Part shown: one piece after another, positions 53,072-63,222 of the stretch
How positions within the stretch are numbered: position 1 is the first letter of the stretch
Layout of the letters: every line of letters starts with the position of its first letter
Source of the DNA: Gordonia aichiensis NBRC 108223
GTDB lineage: Bacteria; Actinomycetota; Actinomycetes; Mycobacteriales; Mycobacteriaceae
Reading direction: 5' to 3'
Length of the DNA: 64,000 bases
Assembly (NCBI RefSeq): GCF_000332975.1
Contig: NZ_BANR01000003.1
Span: forward strand, 186,001-250,000
Made by a program: the position numbers and the translations under genes
The notes under the pieces: generated by a model
Seen by the model: the letters and a program-made list of their open reading frames with translations, nothing else
The model's database searches: none
What the model was told of the DNA's origin: nothing

Positions 53072-54712
53072 TCAGATCCCGAGCGCGCGAATGCGGGCGT
53101 AGAGGGTGGTGCGACTGATCCCGAGGTCGCGAGCCGCATGCACCTTGTTGCCCGCGTGTCGCTCGAGCGCCTCGAGAACGGCAGCACGCTCGGCCTGTTC
53201 ACGTCCGGACAGGTGCGCGGCGCGGCTGGTGGTGCGATAGTCGGGCGGGAGGTCGGCGGGGGTGATCGTGCGTGCGCCACGTGCCTCACACGAGTGGACG
53301 GCTCGGTGCAACACGGACGACAGTTCGACGAGATTCCCCGGCCACTCCTGGCAGACGAGCGCATCCAGAGTCGATGCACTGACAGAACGGACTGTGCCTG
53401 AGCCGGTGCCCGCGAGCATCTCTGCGATCAGGTCTGCCAATTCGGTGGTTCGATTGCGCAGCGGGGCGACATCGACATGTGTCGCGCACCGGGCCAGGAG
53501 CGCCGCGACGCCCGAGCGGGCCTGGTCGGGCGGGCCGGCGACGAGCACGAGCGGAGCGGACGCGTCGGCGCTGCGGCACGCGGCGGCCAGCAGGGTGAGC
53601 GACCGCTCGTCGAGTAGGTCGACGCCGTCGACGATCAGTGCGAGTGACTGCCGTCGTGATCGGCCGAGCAGCGCGCCGACGTCGGGTTGATCGCCGGTGA
53701 TCAAGCGGTCGGCGACGTCGACGAGTATGGCGTCCGCGCCTGCGATGGCCCGGGCTCTGGTGCTGCGGCCGGTGCCGGGTTCGCCGGTGATCGCCGCGGA
53801 AGTCGAGCGCGTCGTCGACGCAGGGTCGGAGCAGAAGGTTTTGCGTGACGCGGACGCCGTCGGCCGCAGGCCGAACAGCGCTGCACCGCGTGCGCCGACG
53901 ACCGGGGTGGCGAGCACCTCGACGTCGACGCCGGATGCCAGTGTGAGCGCGAGCGTGCGCTCACGTAGTGCGGGATCGGCGGCGACCGCCCGTAACGCTG
54001 CGATATCCGTCGGTGAGAGGAGCTCTGCGGCACGGGAATTGGTGAGTTGCAGGTCCTCGCTGATCGCGGCGACGGCCACGTCTCGGCGAGGTGCGGCGCG
54101 CTGGAAGGCGTCGAGGACCCGACGCTGCTGGGCGCGCGAACGGTCGAGCAGCCGGTCGGCGATGTCGCCGACGATGCCGGTCACCAGCGGTACGGCGAGC
54201 GGGTTCATGCGGTCGGCGATCTCGGTCATGCACAGGATGCCCGCGAGTCGACGGGTGGCGGGGTGGATGATCGGCGCGCCGAAGCAACTGAGCGATTTGA
54301 ATTGCTCGAGGTAGTGTTCGCGCCCGTTGACCGCCAATCCACGACGGATCTCGGCGGGGGTGCCCAGGGCGGTGGTGCCGACGGTCTCCTCGCCGAGGTC
54401 GGCCCCCGGTGCCGCGCCCGCTTTGTCGAGTGCCTGTTGCACGGTGGGGCCGAGGCTCACCCGCGAGACCATCCGACACTCGTGGTCGACGAGCAGCAGT
54501 GATGTTCCGGTGTCGGCAAGCCGCCTGGCCGCGTCGTCGAGTACCGGGCGAGCGGCGTCGAGCAGCGTGTCGGAGCGCCCTGTGTCGTCGACGAGTTCGG
54601 GGAGTGGGCTGTCCGGCTGCAATCCGGACAGCGCCGATCGACGCCACGACTGCGCGATCACTGCGCGTTGCGGCGCACTCTCCGGTGAGGCGAAACGTGT
54701 GTCGATGGTCAC
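53072..54712 (-). CDS. AcoR-like transcriptional activator with degenerate AAA+ domain
   Basis: A 546-residue regulator with the layout of acetoin-type (AcoR) activators. The N-terminal helix includes RAVIAQSWRRSALSG, the GAF-like sensor holds GLAVNGREHYLEQFKSLSCFG near residue 130-150, then comes an AAA+-like region, and finally a Fis-type helix-turn-helix (HAARDLGISRTTLYARIRALGI). The AAA+ part is eroded: the Walker A reads GEPGTGRST with Arg for Lys, and no GAFTGA loop is visible. Mycobacteriales lack sigma-54, so it probably works with a sigma-70-type polymerase. The GTG at 54712 is the likely start. It heads the aldehyde/alcohol dehydrogenase genes, its probable targets. Confidence 0.83.
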   Translation of the reverse strand: MTIDTRFASPESAPQRAVIAQSWRRSALSGLQPDSPLPELVDDTGRSDTLLDAARPVLDDAARRLADTGTSLLLVDHECRMVSRVSLGPTVQQALDKAGAAPGADLGEETVGTTALGTPAEIRRGLAVNGREHYLEQFKSLSCFGAPIIHPATRRLAGILCMTEIADRMNPLAVPLVTGIVGDIADRLLDRSRAQQRRVLDAFQRAAPRRDVAVAAISEDLQLTNSRAAELLSPTDIAALRAVAADPALRERTLALTLASGVDVEVLATPVVGARGAALFGLRPTASASRKTFCSDPASTTRSTSAAITGEPGTGRSTRARAIAGADAILVDVADRLITGDQPDVGALLGRSRRQSLALIVDGVDLLDERSLTLLAAACRSADASAPLVLVAGPPDQARSGVAALLARCATHVDVAPLRNRTTELADLIAEMLAGTGSGTVRSVSASTLDALVCQEWPGNLVELSSVLHRAVHSCEARGARTITPADLPPDYRTTSRAAHLSGREQAERAAVLEALERHAGNKVHAARDLGISRTTLYARIRALGI

Positions 54713-54812
54713 AAAGATGGCACAGAATCGATGCGAAGAAAAGGTTGCGGTGCGCAGGCAGGTGCAGGCCCACGAGGGGCCCCGGCGCCGGGCCATTCAC
54801 TATCGTGAGGGA

Positions 54813-56180
54813 ATGGCACAACCGGCACGAGACGACGTCGAGTCCACGGACCTCCATCTATTCGACCCGCCGTGCGGACCGGTGGCGGGAATCGTCGACG
54901 GCGCAGTGGTTCGCTCGTCGGCGATTCCGTACGCCCGTGCGGATCGTTTCGCGGCTCCCGAGCCGTGCGCTGTATGGACGGTTGCGCACCACTGCGAGCA
55001 ACCGGCTCCCGCCTGCCCGCAGCTTCCCAGCCCTCTCGTGACAGCCATGTTCGGGGGCCCGCCGACGGCCCTCGTCGCCGACGAGGACTGTCAGCGACTC
55101 ACGATCACCCGCCCGGCAGGCGAGATCGACACCCCGCTGCCGGTGATGGTGTGGGTGCACGGCGGCTCGTATGTGCTCGGCGCGGGCGACGAGGCGCACC
55201 ACGATCCGACGACGCTGGTGGTCGAGCAGAACGTGATCGTCGTCGCCGTCACGTACCGGCTCGGTGTGCTCGGTTTCCTGGGCGACGGTTCGTCGGAACG
55301 GCCAGCCAATCTCGGCCTGCTCGACCTCATCGCCGCACTCGACTGGGTACACGACAACATCGCGGCGTTCGGTGGTGATCCCGATCAGATCACCTGCGTC
55401 GGGCAGTCTGCCGGTGCCGACGCGGTGGCACATCTGATGACGGTACCGCGGGCTACACGGCGCTTTCGCCGTGCGATCCTGCAGAGCGCACCGTTCGGCA
55501 TCCGCTGGAATCGGAGTGACATGGCGCGCGACCTGTTCTCGCGCACAATGGAATTCGACGACTCTACGGGCCTGGACGAGATCCTGTCGGTCCAGCAGAA
55601 ACTCATCGTCGACGGACCGCGATACGGGCTGACCGGTGCGATGCCGTTCGGTGTGCAGTACGGACTCGAGCCGCTGCCCGCGGAATCCGACGTCGAGGAG
55701 GCGTGGGCGGAATCGGCGTCGGACATCGACCTGCTCGTCGGCTGCAACCGCGACGAAATCGAGTTCTTCGTGCCCGGCGTTCCGATCGCGGAAACGGCGT
55801 CGCACGTCCCGATCCTGGGTAGACCGATTCGACGTGTGGTGACCTCACTGATCACCCGCAGGGTGTACTCGGCACCGACCGCCGACTTCGCCCGCAAACA
55901 TGCTGCAGCGGGCGGGCGTGTCGTCGACTACCGGGTGCACTGGCACGCCCCCGGCAACAACCTCGGCGCCGCGCACTGCATCGAGTTGCCACTGCTGTTC
56001 GGCGTCGAAGAGCAGTGGGAGGGAGCGCAATTGCTCGAGGGTGCGACGTGGGAACAGGTCGAGGAGGCCGGACGCGTACTACGTGCCATCTGGGGCCGGT
56101 TTCTGCGGGGAGAGGACCTCGGCGAGTGTGAGCCCCTTGAGGCGCGTTCGGTGCTGCGTTACCGGCAGGTGTCCGCGTGA
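54813..56180 (+). CDS. Type B carboxylesterase
   Basis: A 455-residue carboxylesterase/lipase of the type B family, slightly shorter than the usual 500. The oxyanion hole is VMVWVHGGSYVLG near residue 115, the nucleophile elbow GQSAGADAV near residue 198, and the acid and His lie in the C-terminal half (NRDEIEFF, WHAPGNNLGAAHCIELPLLFG across residues 375-395). There is no signal peptide, so it is probably cytosolic. GTGAGGGA precedes the ATG at 54813. It is divergent from the AcoR-like gene, with 100 bases between starts, and may share regulation. Confidence 0.85.
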   Translation: MAQPARDDVESTDLHLFDPPCGPVAGIVDGAVVRSSAIPYARADRFAAPEPCAVWTVAHHCEQPAPACPQLPSPLVTAMFGGPPTALVADEDCQRLTITRPAGEIDTPLPVMVWVHGGSYVLGAGDEAHHDPTTLVVEQNVIVVAVTYRLGVLGFLGDGSSERPANLGLLDLIAALDWVHDNIAAFGGDPDQITCVGQSAGADAVAHLMTVPRATRRFRRAILQSAPFGIRWNRSDMARDLFSRTMEFDDSTGLDEILSVQQKLIVDGPRYGLTGAMPFGVQYGLEPLPAESDVEEAWAESASDIDLLVGCNRDEIEFFVPGVPIAETASHVPILGRPIRRVVTSLITRRVYSAPTADFARKHAAAGGRVVDYRVHWHAPGNNLGAAHCIELPLLFGVEEQWEGAQLLEGATWEQVEEAGRVLRAIWGRFLRGEDLGECEPLEARSVLRYRQVSA

Positions 56181-56260
56181 CCTCCTGATCGCCCGGTTGG
56201 TGGATGACGGAGGCCCGGCCGTCTGGTTCCGGCGCCGGTGCGCTGACTACCGTGGTCTGC

Positions 56261-57151
56261 ATGCGCGTGGCGACCTGGAACGTGAACTCTGTCAAGCAAC
56301 GCATCCCGAGGCTGCTGCCGTGGCTCGACGAACGGTCACCCGACGTCGTCTGTCTGCAGGAGACCAAACTCTCCGACGACGTCTTCGACACCGTCCTCGG
56401 CCCCGAATTCGCCGAGCGCGGTTACGAATTCGCGCACGTCGGGCAGGGACAGTGGAACGGCGTGGCGATCCTGTCGAAGGTGGGACTCGACGACGTCGTC
56501 GACAACTTCGACGGCGCGCCCGGCTTTCCCGACCCGGCAGCGGCGCCCGAGGCCCGTGCGGTGTCGGCGGTCTGCGGGGGAGTGCGCATCTATTCGCTGT
56601 ACGTACCCAACGGTCGTGAGCCCGACTCGGATCACTACCGCTACAAGCTGTCATGGCTGGAGCGACTGCGCGAGGTCGTCGGTGCGGGAACCGGAGTCGA
56701 CGCCCCGTCGAACACGATGCTGTGCGGCGACATGAACATCGCGCCTGCCAACGCCGACGTCTACGACCCCGCCGCCTTCGCCGGGCACACTCACGTGACC
56801 GTCGCCGAACGCTCGGCGCTCCAAGACATCGAGGGACTCGGCCTGCACGACGTGGTCCGGGACCGATGGCCCGACGACCGGGTGTTCAGCTACTGGGACT
56901 ACCGGGCGGGCATGTTCCACAAAGACCTCGGCATGCGGATCGACCTGATCCTCGCGGGCGGCGACGTGAACGGTCGGGTGAAGGCGGCGTGGGTGGACCG
57001 TGCGGCGCGCAAGGGGACCAAACCCAGCGATCACGCGCCGGTCGTCGTCGACCTCGACGCCGCCCCTGACGGCGACATCGGGCCGATGGTGCCGCCGCCG
57101 TCGAATCCGGCACGACGTGGTGCCACCGCGCGGTTGCCGCAGGAGAAGTGA
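56261..57151 (+). CDS. xth: Exodeoxyribonuclease III
   Basis: A 296-residue AP endonuclease/3'-5' exonuclease of the ExoIII family. All active-site segments are visible: ATWNVNSV at the start, CLQETKLSD near residue 33, SLYVPNGRE, the CGDMNIAP segment near residue 160, GMRIDLIL, and the terminal KPSDHAPVVVD. It cuts at abasic sites in DNA base-excision repair. The C-terminal 25 residues beyond the core are Pro/Arg-rich. The ATG at 56261 gives the family N-terminus MRVATWNVNS. It is a housekeeping gene with a large hairpin 37 bases after its stop. Confidence 0.92.
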   Translation: MRVATWNVNSVKQRIPRLLPWLDERSPDVVCLQETKLSDDVFDTVLGPEFAERGYEFAHVGQGQWNGVAILSKVGLDDVVDNFDGAPGFPDPAAAPEARAVSAVCGGVRIYSLYVPNGREPDSDHYRYKLSWLERLREVVGAGTGVDAPSNTMLCGDMNIAPANADVYDPAAFAGHTHVTVAERSALQDIEGLGLHDVVRDRWPDDRVFSYWDYRAGMFHKDLGMRIDLILAGGDVNGRVKAAWVDRAARKGTKPSDHAPVVVDLDAAPDGDIGPMVPPPSNPARRGATARLPQEK

Positions 57152-57187
57152 GGACCGGTAGGTCGTCGACGCCACCGGTGCGATTCC

Positions 57188-57226
57188 GGTTGCCCAGAGG
57201 TGCGGAAACCGCACTCCTGGGCAACC
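57188..57226 (+). terminator. Long hairpin after exonuclease III
   Basis: An 18-base left arm (57188-57205, starting GGTTGCCCAG) pairs with 57209-57226 (ending CTGGGCAACC) around AAA, with only two mismatched positions. It lies 37 bases after the exonuclease III stop and 75 bases before the next gene, so it probably terminates the former. Confidence 0.7.
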
Positions 57227-57300
57227 GCAACGTGGGGGTCATCCCCGGGCGGGTGAGGGTTACACAGCATCGCTGCGGCGAGACGTGACAGCATCGGGCC

Positions 57301-57942
57301 ATGACCTCACAGGTCCCGCCCACCCGAACCCCGCGCGCCGAATGGCGCGGAATCCTCACGCGACGTCGAGGCGGGCCGTTGGCGCCCGACCGTGCGGCGT
57401 CGCGGTTGTCCGCGTACGTCTACGGCAACATCCTGGTGCTCGCAGCGCTGGTCACGGCGTCGGCGCATGCGGTCGAGAACGGCGACGCGGTCTGGCTGAT
57501 CCTCGGTACGGGCCTGACGACCTACATCGCGCACGTCTTCGCCGACCTGGTCGCAGGCAACAGCATTCCGGAGGCGCACGTGCGAAGTGCGTCGGCCCAG
57601 GGTGGCGGCGCGCACGACGAGGAACACCCCCGGAGTGGGCACTCGCCCGCGGACGACGACGTACGCACCCACATTCGCCACGAGTTGCGTGACGCAACGC
57701 CCATCATCTCCTCGGCGATCCTTCCCGCGATCGCGCTTGCGCTCGGCTGGGCCGATGTGTTGCCGACGGCCTGGGCGCACGGGATCGCGGGTGCGGTCGT
57801 CGTCCTGCGCATCGCGAGCGTGCCGATCGTCGTCGAGCGAGTGCGTGGAAACGAGGTCAGCCTGCGGGTGATCATCGCGGGCATACTCACCGCAGCACTG
57901 GCCGCGGTGGTCGTCCTGCTCAAGGTTCTCCTCGCGCATTGA
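57301..57942 (+). CDS. Membrane protein of unknown function
   Basis: A 213-residue protein with an N-terminal Arg/Pro-rich cytosolic tail (residues 1-35), two membrane segments (YGNILVLAALVTASAHAV, AVWLILGTGLTTYIAHVF), a polar linker rich in His/Asp/Glu (SASAQGGGAHDEEHPRSGHS), and two or three further segments (IISSAILPAIALALGWADVL, AHGIAGAVVVLRIASVPIVV, IIAGILTAALAAVVVLLKVLL). I do not recognise a family. It is the last gene before the ribosomal protein operon and appears monocistronic; a small hairpin follows its stop. Confidence 0.68.
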   Translation: MTSQVPPTRTPRAEWRGILTRRRGGPLAPDRAASRLSAYVYGNILVLAALVTASAHAVENGDAVWLILGTGLTTYIAHVFADLVAGNSIPEAHVRSASAQGGGAHDEEHPRSGHSPADDDVRTHIRHELRDATPIISSAILPAIALALGWADVLPTAWAHGIAGAVVVLRIASVPIVVERVRGNEVSLRVIIAGILTAALAAVVVLLKVLLAH

Positions 57943-57956
57943 TCCCGGCCCGTGTT

Positions 57957-57980
57957 GCTCCCACGGCATCTCATGGGAGC
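57957..57980 (+). terminator. Short hairpin after the membrane-protein gene
   Basis: GCTCCCA (57957-57963) pairs exactly with TGGGAGC (57974-57980), 14 bases after the stop at 57942. The loop is ten bases and no U-run follows. It is a weak but well-placed terminator candidate. Confidence 0.45.
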
Positions 57981-58433
57981 CCGCTCATCAGCAACGATGC
58001 AGGGAACACGGCGGCGTCGACGGGCGTTGGGAGTACGCAGAGGTCACCGGGTGTTCAGCTTCCCGAGACCTGCGGTTCGGGCTGTGGATCGGTTTTTTGA
58101 CCTGTGGAAACCGGGTCGGTAGAGTGGATCGTCGGTGCCCGGCTGCCCGGGCAACGTCCGCATGCCCTCGCCGGGTCTACCGGTGGCGATCGGATCGAGA
58201 CCATTCTTTTCAGAGAACGTCTCGGCACGTCCCAGGCGCGCCGGACCACACCAAGCGAGTCCGCTGTCGGGTGTTTGACACGCCCGACCTCGGGGTGGCA
58301 ATAACTGTACTGACCAGCACAGAAGTGCCGGTGGGGCGAGTTGTGGAAGCAACCAGAATCGTAACTTTCGGCTCTGTGTGTTTGCCCGGAGCACAAACCA
58401 CGACACGACGACAACGAGGAAAGAAACTCACAA
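57981..58433 (+). promoter_or_regulatory. Leader and promoter region of the rpsL operon
   Basis: No gene is seen in these 453 bases. A perfect -35 TTGACA lies at 58275-58280 with an AT-rich CAATAACTG stretch 18-26 bases later (from about 58299) as the probable -10. That would give a leader of roughly 120 bases. A second AT-rich stretch (GTAACTTTC near 58357) could be another start. The last bases before rpsL (AACGAGGAAAGAAACTCACA) hold its GAGGAAAG ribosome site. I see no classical attenuator. Confidence 0.5.
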
Positions 58434-58805
58434 GTGCCAACGATTAACCAACTGGTCCGCAAGGGCCGCCACGACAAGACCGCCAAGAAGAAGACGGCGG
58501 CCCTCAAAGGGAGCCCGCAGCGTCGCGGCGTGTGCACCCGCGTCTACACCACCACCCCCAAGAAGCCGAACTCCGCGCTCCGTAAGGTCGCCCGCGTGCG
58601 CCTGACGAGCTCCGTCGAGGTCACCGCTTACATCCCGGGTGAGGGCCACAACCTGCAGGAGCACTCGATGGTGCTCGTCCGCGGCGGTCGTGTGAAGGAC
58701 CTCCCGGGTGTTCGTTACCGCATCATCCGCGGCTCGCTCGACACCCAGGGTGTCAAGGACCGCAAGCAGGCTCGCAGCCGCTACGGCGCCAAGAAGGGAA
58801 GCTGA
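58434..58805 (+). CDS. rpsL: 30S ribosomal protein S12
   Basis: A 123-residue S12, starting with GTG ([11 protein letters not shown]) behind GAGGAAAG. It forms part of the decoding centre of the 30S subunit. The streptomycin-determining residues are wild type: Lys43 in [12 protein letters not shown] and Lys88 in [12 protein letters not shown]. It is the first gene of the str operon, six bases ahead of rpsG. The length is normal for actinobacteria. Confidence 0.98.
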   Translation: MPTINQLVRKGRHDKTAKKKTAALKGSPQRRGVCTRVYTTTPKKPNSALRKVARVRLTSSVEVTAYIPGEGHNLQEHSMVLVRGGRVKDLPGVRYRIIRGSLDTQGVKDRKQARSRYGAKKGS

Positions 58806-58811
58806 TAAGCG

Positions 58812-59282
58812 ATGCCACGTAAAGGACCCGCACCCAAGCGCCCCCTCGTCAATGACCCGGTCTACGGTTCGACGCTGGTCACCCAGCTGGTGAACAAGAT
58901 CCTGCTCGACGGTAAGAAGTCGACCGCCGAGCGCATCGTCTACCAGGCACTCGAGCAGGCCCGCGAGAAGACCGGTACCGATCCGGTGGTCACCCTCAAG
59001 CGTGCGCTCGACAACGTGAAGCCGACCCTCGAGGTCAAGAGCCGTCGCGTCGGTGGTGCCACCTACCAGGTGCCCGTCGAGGTCAAGCCCAACCGCGCCA
59101 ACACACTCGCGCTGCGTTGGCTGGTGACCTTCAGCCGTCAGCGTCGCGAGAAGACGATGGTCGAGCGTCTGGCCAACGAGCTGCTCGACGCCTCTAACGG
59201 TCTCGGCGCGTCGGTCAAGCGTCGCGAGGACACCCACAAGATGGCCGAGGCCAACCGGGCGTTCGCACACTACCGCTGGTGA
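58812..59282 (+). CDS. rpsG: 30S ribosomal protein S7
   Basis: A 156-residue S7 ([20 protein letters not shown]), the primary assembly protein of the 30S head, binding the 3' major domain of 16S rRNA. The conserved Arg/Lys-rich [12 protein letters not shown] and the C-terminal [20 protein letters not shown] are present and complete. It follows rpsL by six bases in the same transcript. The 148 bases after its stop, before fusA, contain no gene and no clear terminator. Confidence 0.98.
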   Translation: MPRKGPAPKRPLVNDPVYGSTLVTQLVNKILLDGKKSTAERIVYQALEQAREKTGTDPVVTLKRALDNVKPTLEVKSRRVGGATYQVPVEVKPNRANTLALRWLVTFSRQRREKTMVERLANELLDASNGLGASVKRREDTHKMAEANRAFAHYRW

Positions 59283-59430
59283 CATGACCACACCCGGGCA
59301 CTGGCCGCTCGGAGCGTGGCGACGACCGGCCAGTCCACCCGAGCTTGCGAGGGTGGTGGGCGAGCGCAGGCGAGCCCAGGCTGACAAATGAAGACAGTCT
59401 TCAGTCCGAAAACTTCCCGAAGGGAACTTG

Positions 59431-61536
59431 ATGGCACAGGAAGTGCTCAACGACCTCAAAAAGGTTCGCAACATCGGCATCATGGCGCACATCGATGCCG
59501 GCAAGACCACCACTACCGAGCGAATCCTCTTCTACACCGGTGTGAACTACAAGATCGGTGAAACCCACGACGGTGCCTCGACCACCGACTGGATGGAGCA
59601 GGAGAAAGAGCGGGGTATCACCATCACCTCCGCTGCCGTGACCTGCTTCTGGAACGGCAACCAGATCAACATCATCGACACCCCCGGGCACGTCGACTTC
59701 ACCGTCGAGGTGGAGCGCAGCCTGCGTGTGCTCGACGGTGCCGTTGCCGTCTTCGACGGCAAGGAGGGCGTCGAGCCCCAGTCCGAGCAGGTCTGGCGTC
59801 AGGCCGAGAAGTACGACGTCCCGCGTATCTGCTTCGTCAACAAGATGGACAAGCTGGGCGCCGACTTCTACTTCACCGTGCGCACCATCGAGGAGCGCCT
59901 CGGTGCCAAGCCGCTGGTTCTGCAGCTGCCGATCGGCGCCGAAGACAACTTCGACGGTGTCGTCGATCTGATCGAGCAGAAGGCCATCACCTGGCGCGGC
60001 ACGGTCGAGATCGGCGCGGAGCCGACCATCGAGGAGATCCCCGAGGATCTCAAGGAGAAGGCTGCCGAGTACCGCGAGAAGCTGCTCGAGACCATCGCCG
60101 AGAGCGACGAAGAACTGCTCGAGAAGTACTTCGGCGGCGAAGAGCTCACCATCGACGAGATCAAGGGCGCGATCCGCAAGCTCACCATTGCGCGTGAGTA
60201 CTACCCGGTGCTGTGCGGCTCGGCCTTCAAGAACAAAGGCGTGCAGCCGATGCTGGACGCGGTCATCGATTACCTGCCGTCCCCGCTGGACGTGCCGAGC
60301 GTCGAGGGCCACGCGGTGGGCAACGAGGAGGAGATCCTCTCCCGTAAGCCCAGCCGTGACGAGCCGTTCTCGGCTCTGGCGTTCAAGATCGCTGCTCACC
60401 CGTTCTTCGGCAAGCTGACGTTCGTGCGTGTTTACTCCGGCCACATCGCGGCGGGCACCCAGGTGCTCAATGCGACCAAGGGCAAGAAGGAGCGCATCGG
60501 CAAGCTCTTCCAGATGCATGCCAACAAGGAGAACCCGGTCGAGGAGGCAACCGCGGGCCACATCTACGCGATGATCGGCCTCAAGGACACCACCACCGGC
60601 GACACCCTGTGCGATCCGAGCGCGCCGATCGTGCTCGAGTCGATGAGCTTCCCGGACCCGGTCATCAACGTCTCGATCGAGCCGAAGACCAAGTCCGACC
60701 AGGAGAAGCTCGGCACCGCGATCCAGAAGCTCGCCGAAGAGGACCCGACGTTCTCCGTGCAGCTCGACGACGAGACCGGCCAGACCGTCATCGGCGGTAT
60801 GGGCGAGCTCCACCTCGACATCCTCGTCGACCGTATGAAGCGCGAGTTCAAGGTCGAGGCCAACGTGGGCAAGCCGCAGGTCGCCTACCGCGAGACCATC
60901 CGCAAGACGGTCGACAAGCACGAGTACACGCACAAGAAGCAGACCGGCGGTTCCGGCCAGTTCGCGAAGGTCATCATCAAGCTCGAGCCCCTCACGGATG
61001 CCGAGGACGGTGCGACCTACGAGTTCGAGAACGCCGTCACCGGCGGTCGCGTCCCGCGCGAGTACATCCCGTCGGTGGACGCCGGTGCGCAGGACGCCAT
61101 GCAGTACGGTGTGCTCGCCGGTTATCCGCTGGTCAATCTGAAGGTCACGCTGCTCGACGGTCAGTACCATGACGTCGACTCGTCGGAAATGGCCTTCAAG
61201 ATCGCCGGTTCGCAGGCTCTGAAAGAAGCAGCGAAGATGGCGAGCCCGGTCATCCTGGAGCCGATCATGGCCGTCGAGGTCACGACTCCGGAGGACTACA
61301 TGGGTGACGTGATCGGCGACCTGAACTCCCGCCGTGGCCAGATCCAGGCCATGGAGGAGCGCAGTGGTGCCCGTGTCGTCAAGGCACAGGTCCCGCTGTC
61401 GGAGATGTTCGGCTACATCGGCGACCTCCGGTCGCGGACCCAGGGCCGGGCTAACTACTCCATGGTGTTCGACTCGTACGCCGAGGTTCCGGCGAACGTG
61501 TCGAAGGAGATCATCGCCAAGGCCACCGGCGAGTAA
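59431..61536 (+). CDS. fusA: Elongation factor G
   Basis: A 701-residue translational GTPase that drives ribosomal translocation. G motifs are [15 protein letters not shown] near residue 18, [10 protein letters not shown] (switch I), DTPGHVDFT near residue 84 and NKMDKLG near residue 138. Domains II-V follow in full, ending [18 protein letters not shown]. The ATG at 59431 follows GAAGGGA; a TTG codon sits just before it. It lies between rpsG and tuf in the conserved str operon order. Confidence 0.98.
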   Translation: MAQEVLNDLKKVRNIGIMAHIDAGKTTTTERILFYTGVNYKIGETHDGASTTDWMEQEKERGITITSAAVTCFWNGNQINIIDTPGHVDFTVEVERSLRVLDGAVAVFDGKEGVEPQSEQVWRQAEKYDVPRICFVNKMDKLGADFYFTVRTIEERLGAKPLVLQLPIGAEDNFDGVVDLIEQKAITWRGTVEIGAEPTIEEIPEDLKEKAAEYREKLLETIAESDEELLEKYFGGEELTIDEIKGAIRKLTIAREYYPVLCGSAFKNKGVQPMLDAVIDYLPSPLDVPSVEGHAVGNEEEILSRKPSRDEPFSALAFKIAAHPFFGKLTFVRVYSGHIAAGTQVLNATKGKKERIGKLFQMHANKENPVEEATAGHIYAMIGLKDTTTGDTLCDPSAPIVLESMSFPDPVINVSIEPKTKSDQEKLGTAIQKLAEEDPTFSVQLDDETGQTVIGGMGELHLDILVDRMKREFKVEANVGKPQVAYRETIRKTVDKHEYTHKKQTGGSGQFAKVIIKLEPLTDAEDGATYEFENAVTGGRVPREYIPSVDAGAQDAMQYGVLAGYPLVNLKVTLLDGQYHDVDSSEMAFKIAGSQALKEAAKMASPVILEPIMAVEVTTPEDYMGDVIGDLNSRRGQIQAMEERSGARVVKAQVPLSEMFGYIGDLRSRTQGRANYSMVFDSYAEVPANVSKEIIAKATGE

Positions 61537-61686
61537 TTCGTCGGCCGGTCAACGGCTTTGACCGCGCGCCAACGGCGCACGCGTCGTGCGGGCATGCATC
61601 AGGTGCCCGTACGACGTGGACAACGTAAGAGAAAACCCCTGCTGGGATCCGCCCAGTAGAGCAACACAGTCCAGGAGGACATACAA

Positions 61687-62877
<1,191 letters not shown>

Positions 62878-62911
62878 CGTTGCTTCACTGATGTTCTGAC
62901 TCACTGAGTCG

Positions 62912-62953
62912 ACAACAGCGCCCCAACCGCGTATGCGGTTGGGGCGCTGTTGT
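62912..62953 (+). terminator. Perfect 19-bp hairpin after tuf
   Basis: ACAACAGCGCCCCAACCGC (62912-62930) pairs without mismatch to 62935-62953 around the four-base loop GTAT. It starts 35 bases after the tuf stop. It lacks a long U-run but is by far the strongest stem in the window and surely ends the str operon. Confidence 0.88.
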
Positions 62954-63222
62954 GCGTGGTGCACATGATGCAATCCACCAGATCTGTGGGCAAGCTACCT
63001 TCGCCGGAGTCGAAGCTGGCTTGCGACAGGTGAGATGGCTGGATTCTTCCGGGCAAACGGCCAATAACTCTAGTTAACTCAAGTCACATCCGCCACTTTG
63101 GTAACTGCGGGGTCTCAATGTCGGAGACCTGTGGTCACGACGCCCCGATCGGCTGGCCCGGGAGTCGATGACAGCAATACGGTTCACCGGTGCGTAGGAG
63201 ATCGTGGTGGTCTGTCGTGCCC
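62954..63222 (+). promoter_or_regulatory. Upstream region of the mycolyltransferase-like gene
   Basis: These 269 bases carry no gene. An AT-richer stretch (CCAATAACTCTAGTTAACTCAAG, 63061-63083, in two pieces) contains the GTTAAC palindrome and probably the promoter; a TGTCGGAGACC segment and the ribosome site region follow. No long leader structure is visible. Confidence 0.4.

Noticed and set aside
57943..58433. A tRNA or small RNA gene in the rpsL upstream region
   Set aside because: I found no cloverleaf or other convincing structured RNA; only a short hairpin and promoter-like sequences are visible.
59401..61170. A 589-codon open frame antisense to fusA
   Set aside because: It is a mirror of the strong codon bias of fusA (GC-rich third positions), with low-complexity Leu/Val/Asp/Gly composition and no family resemblance.
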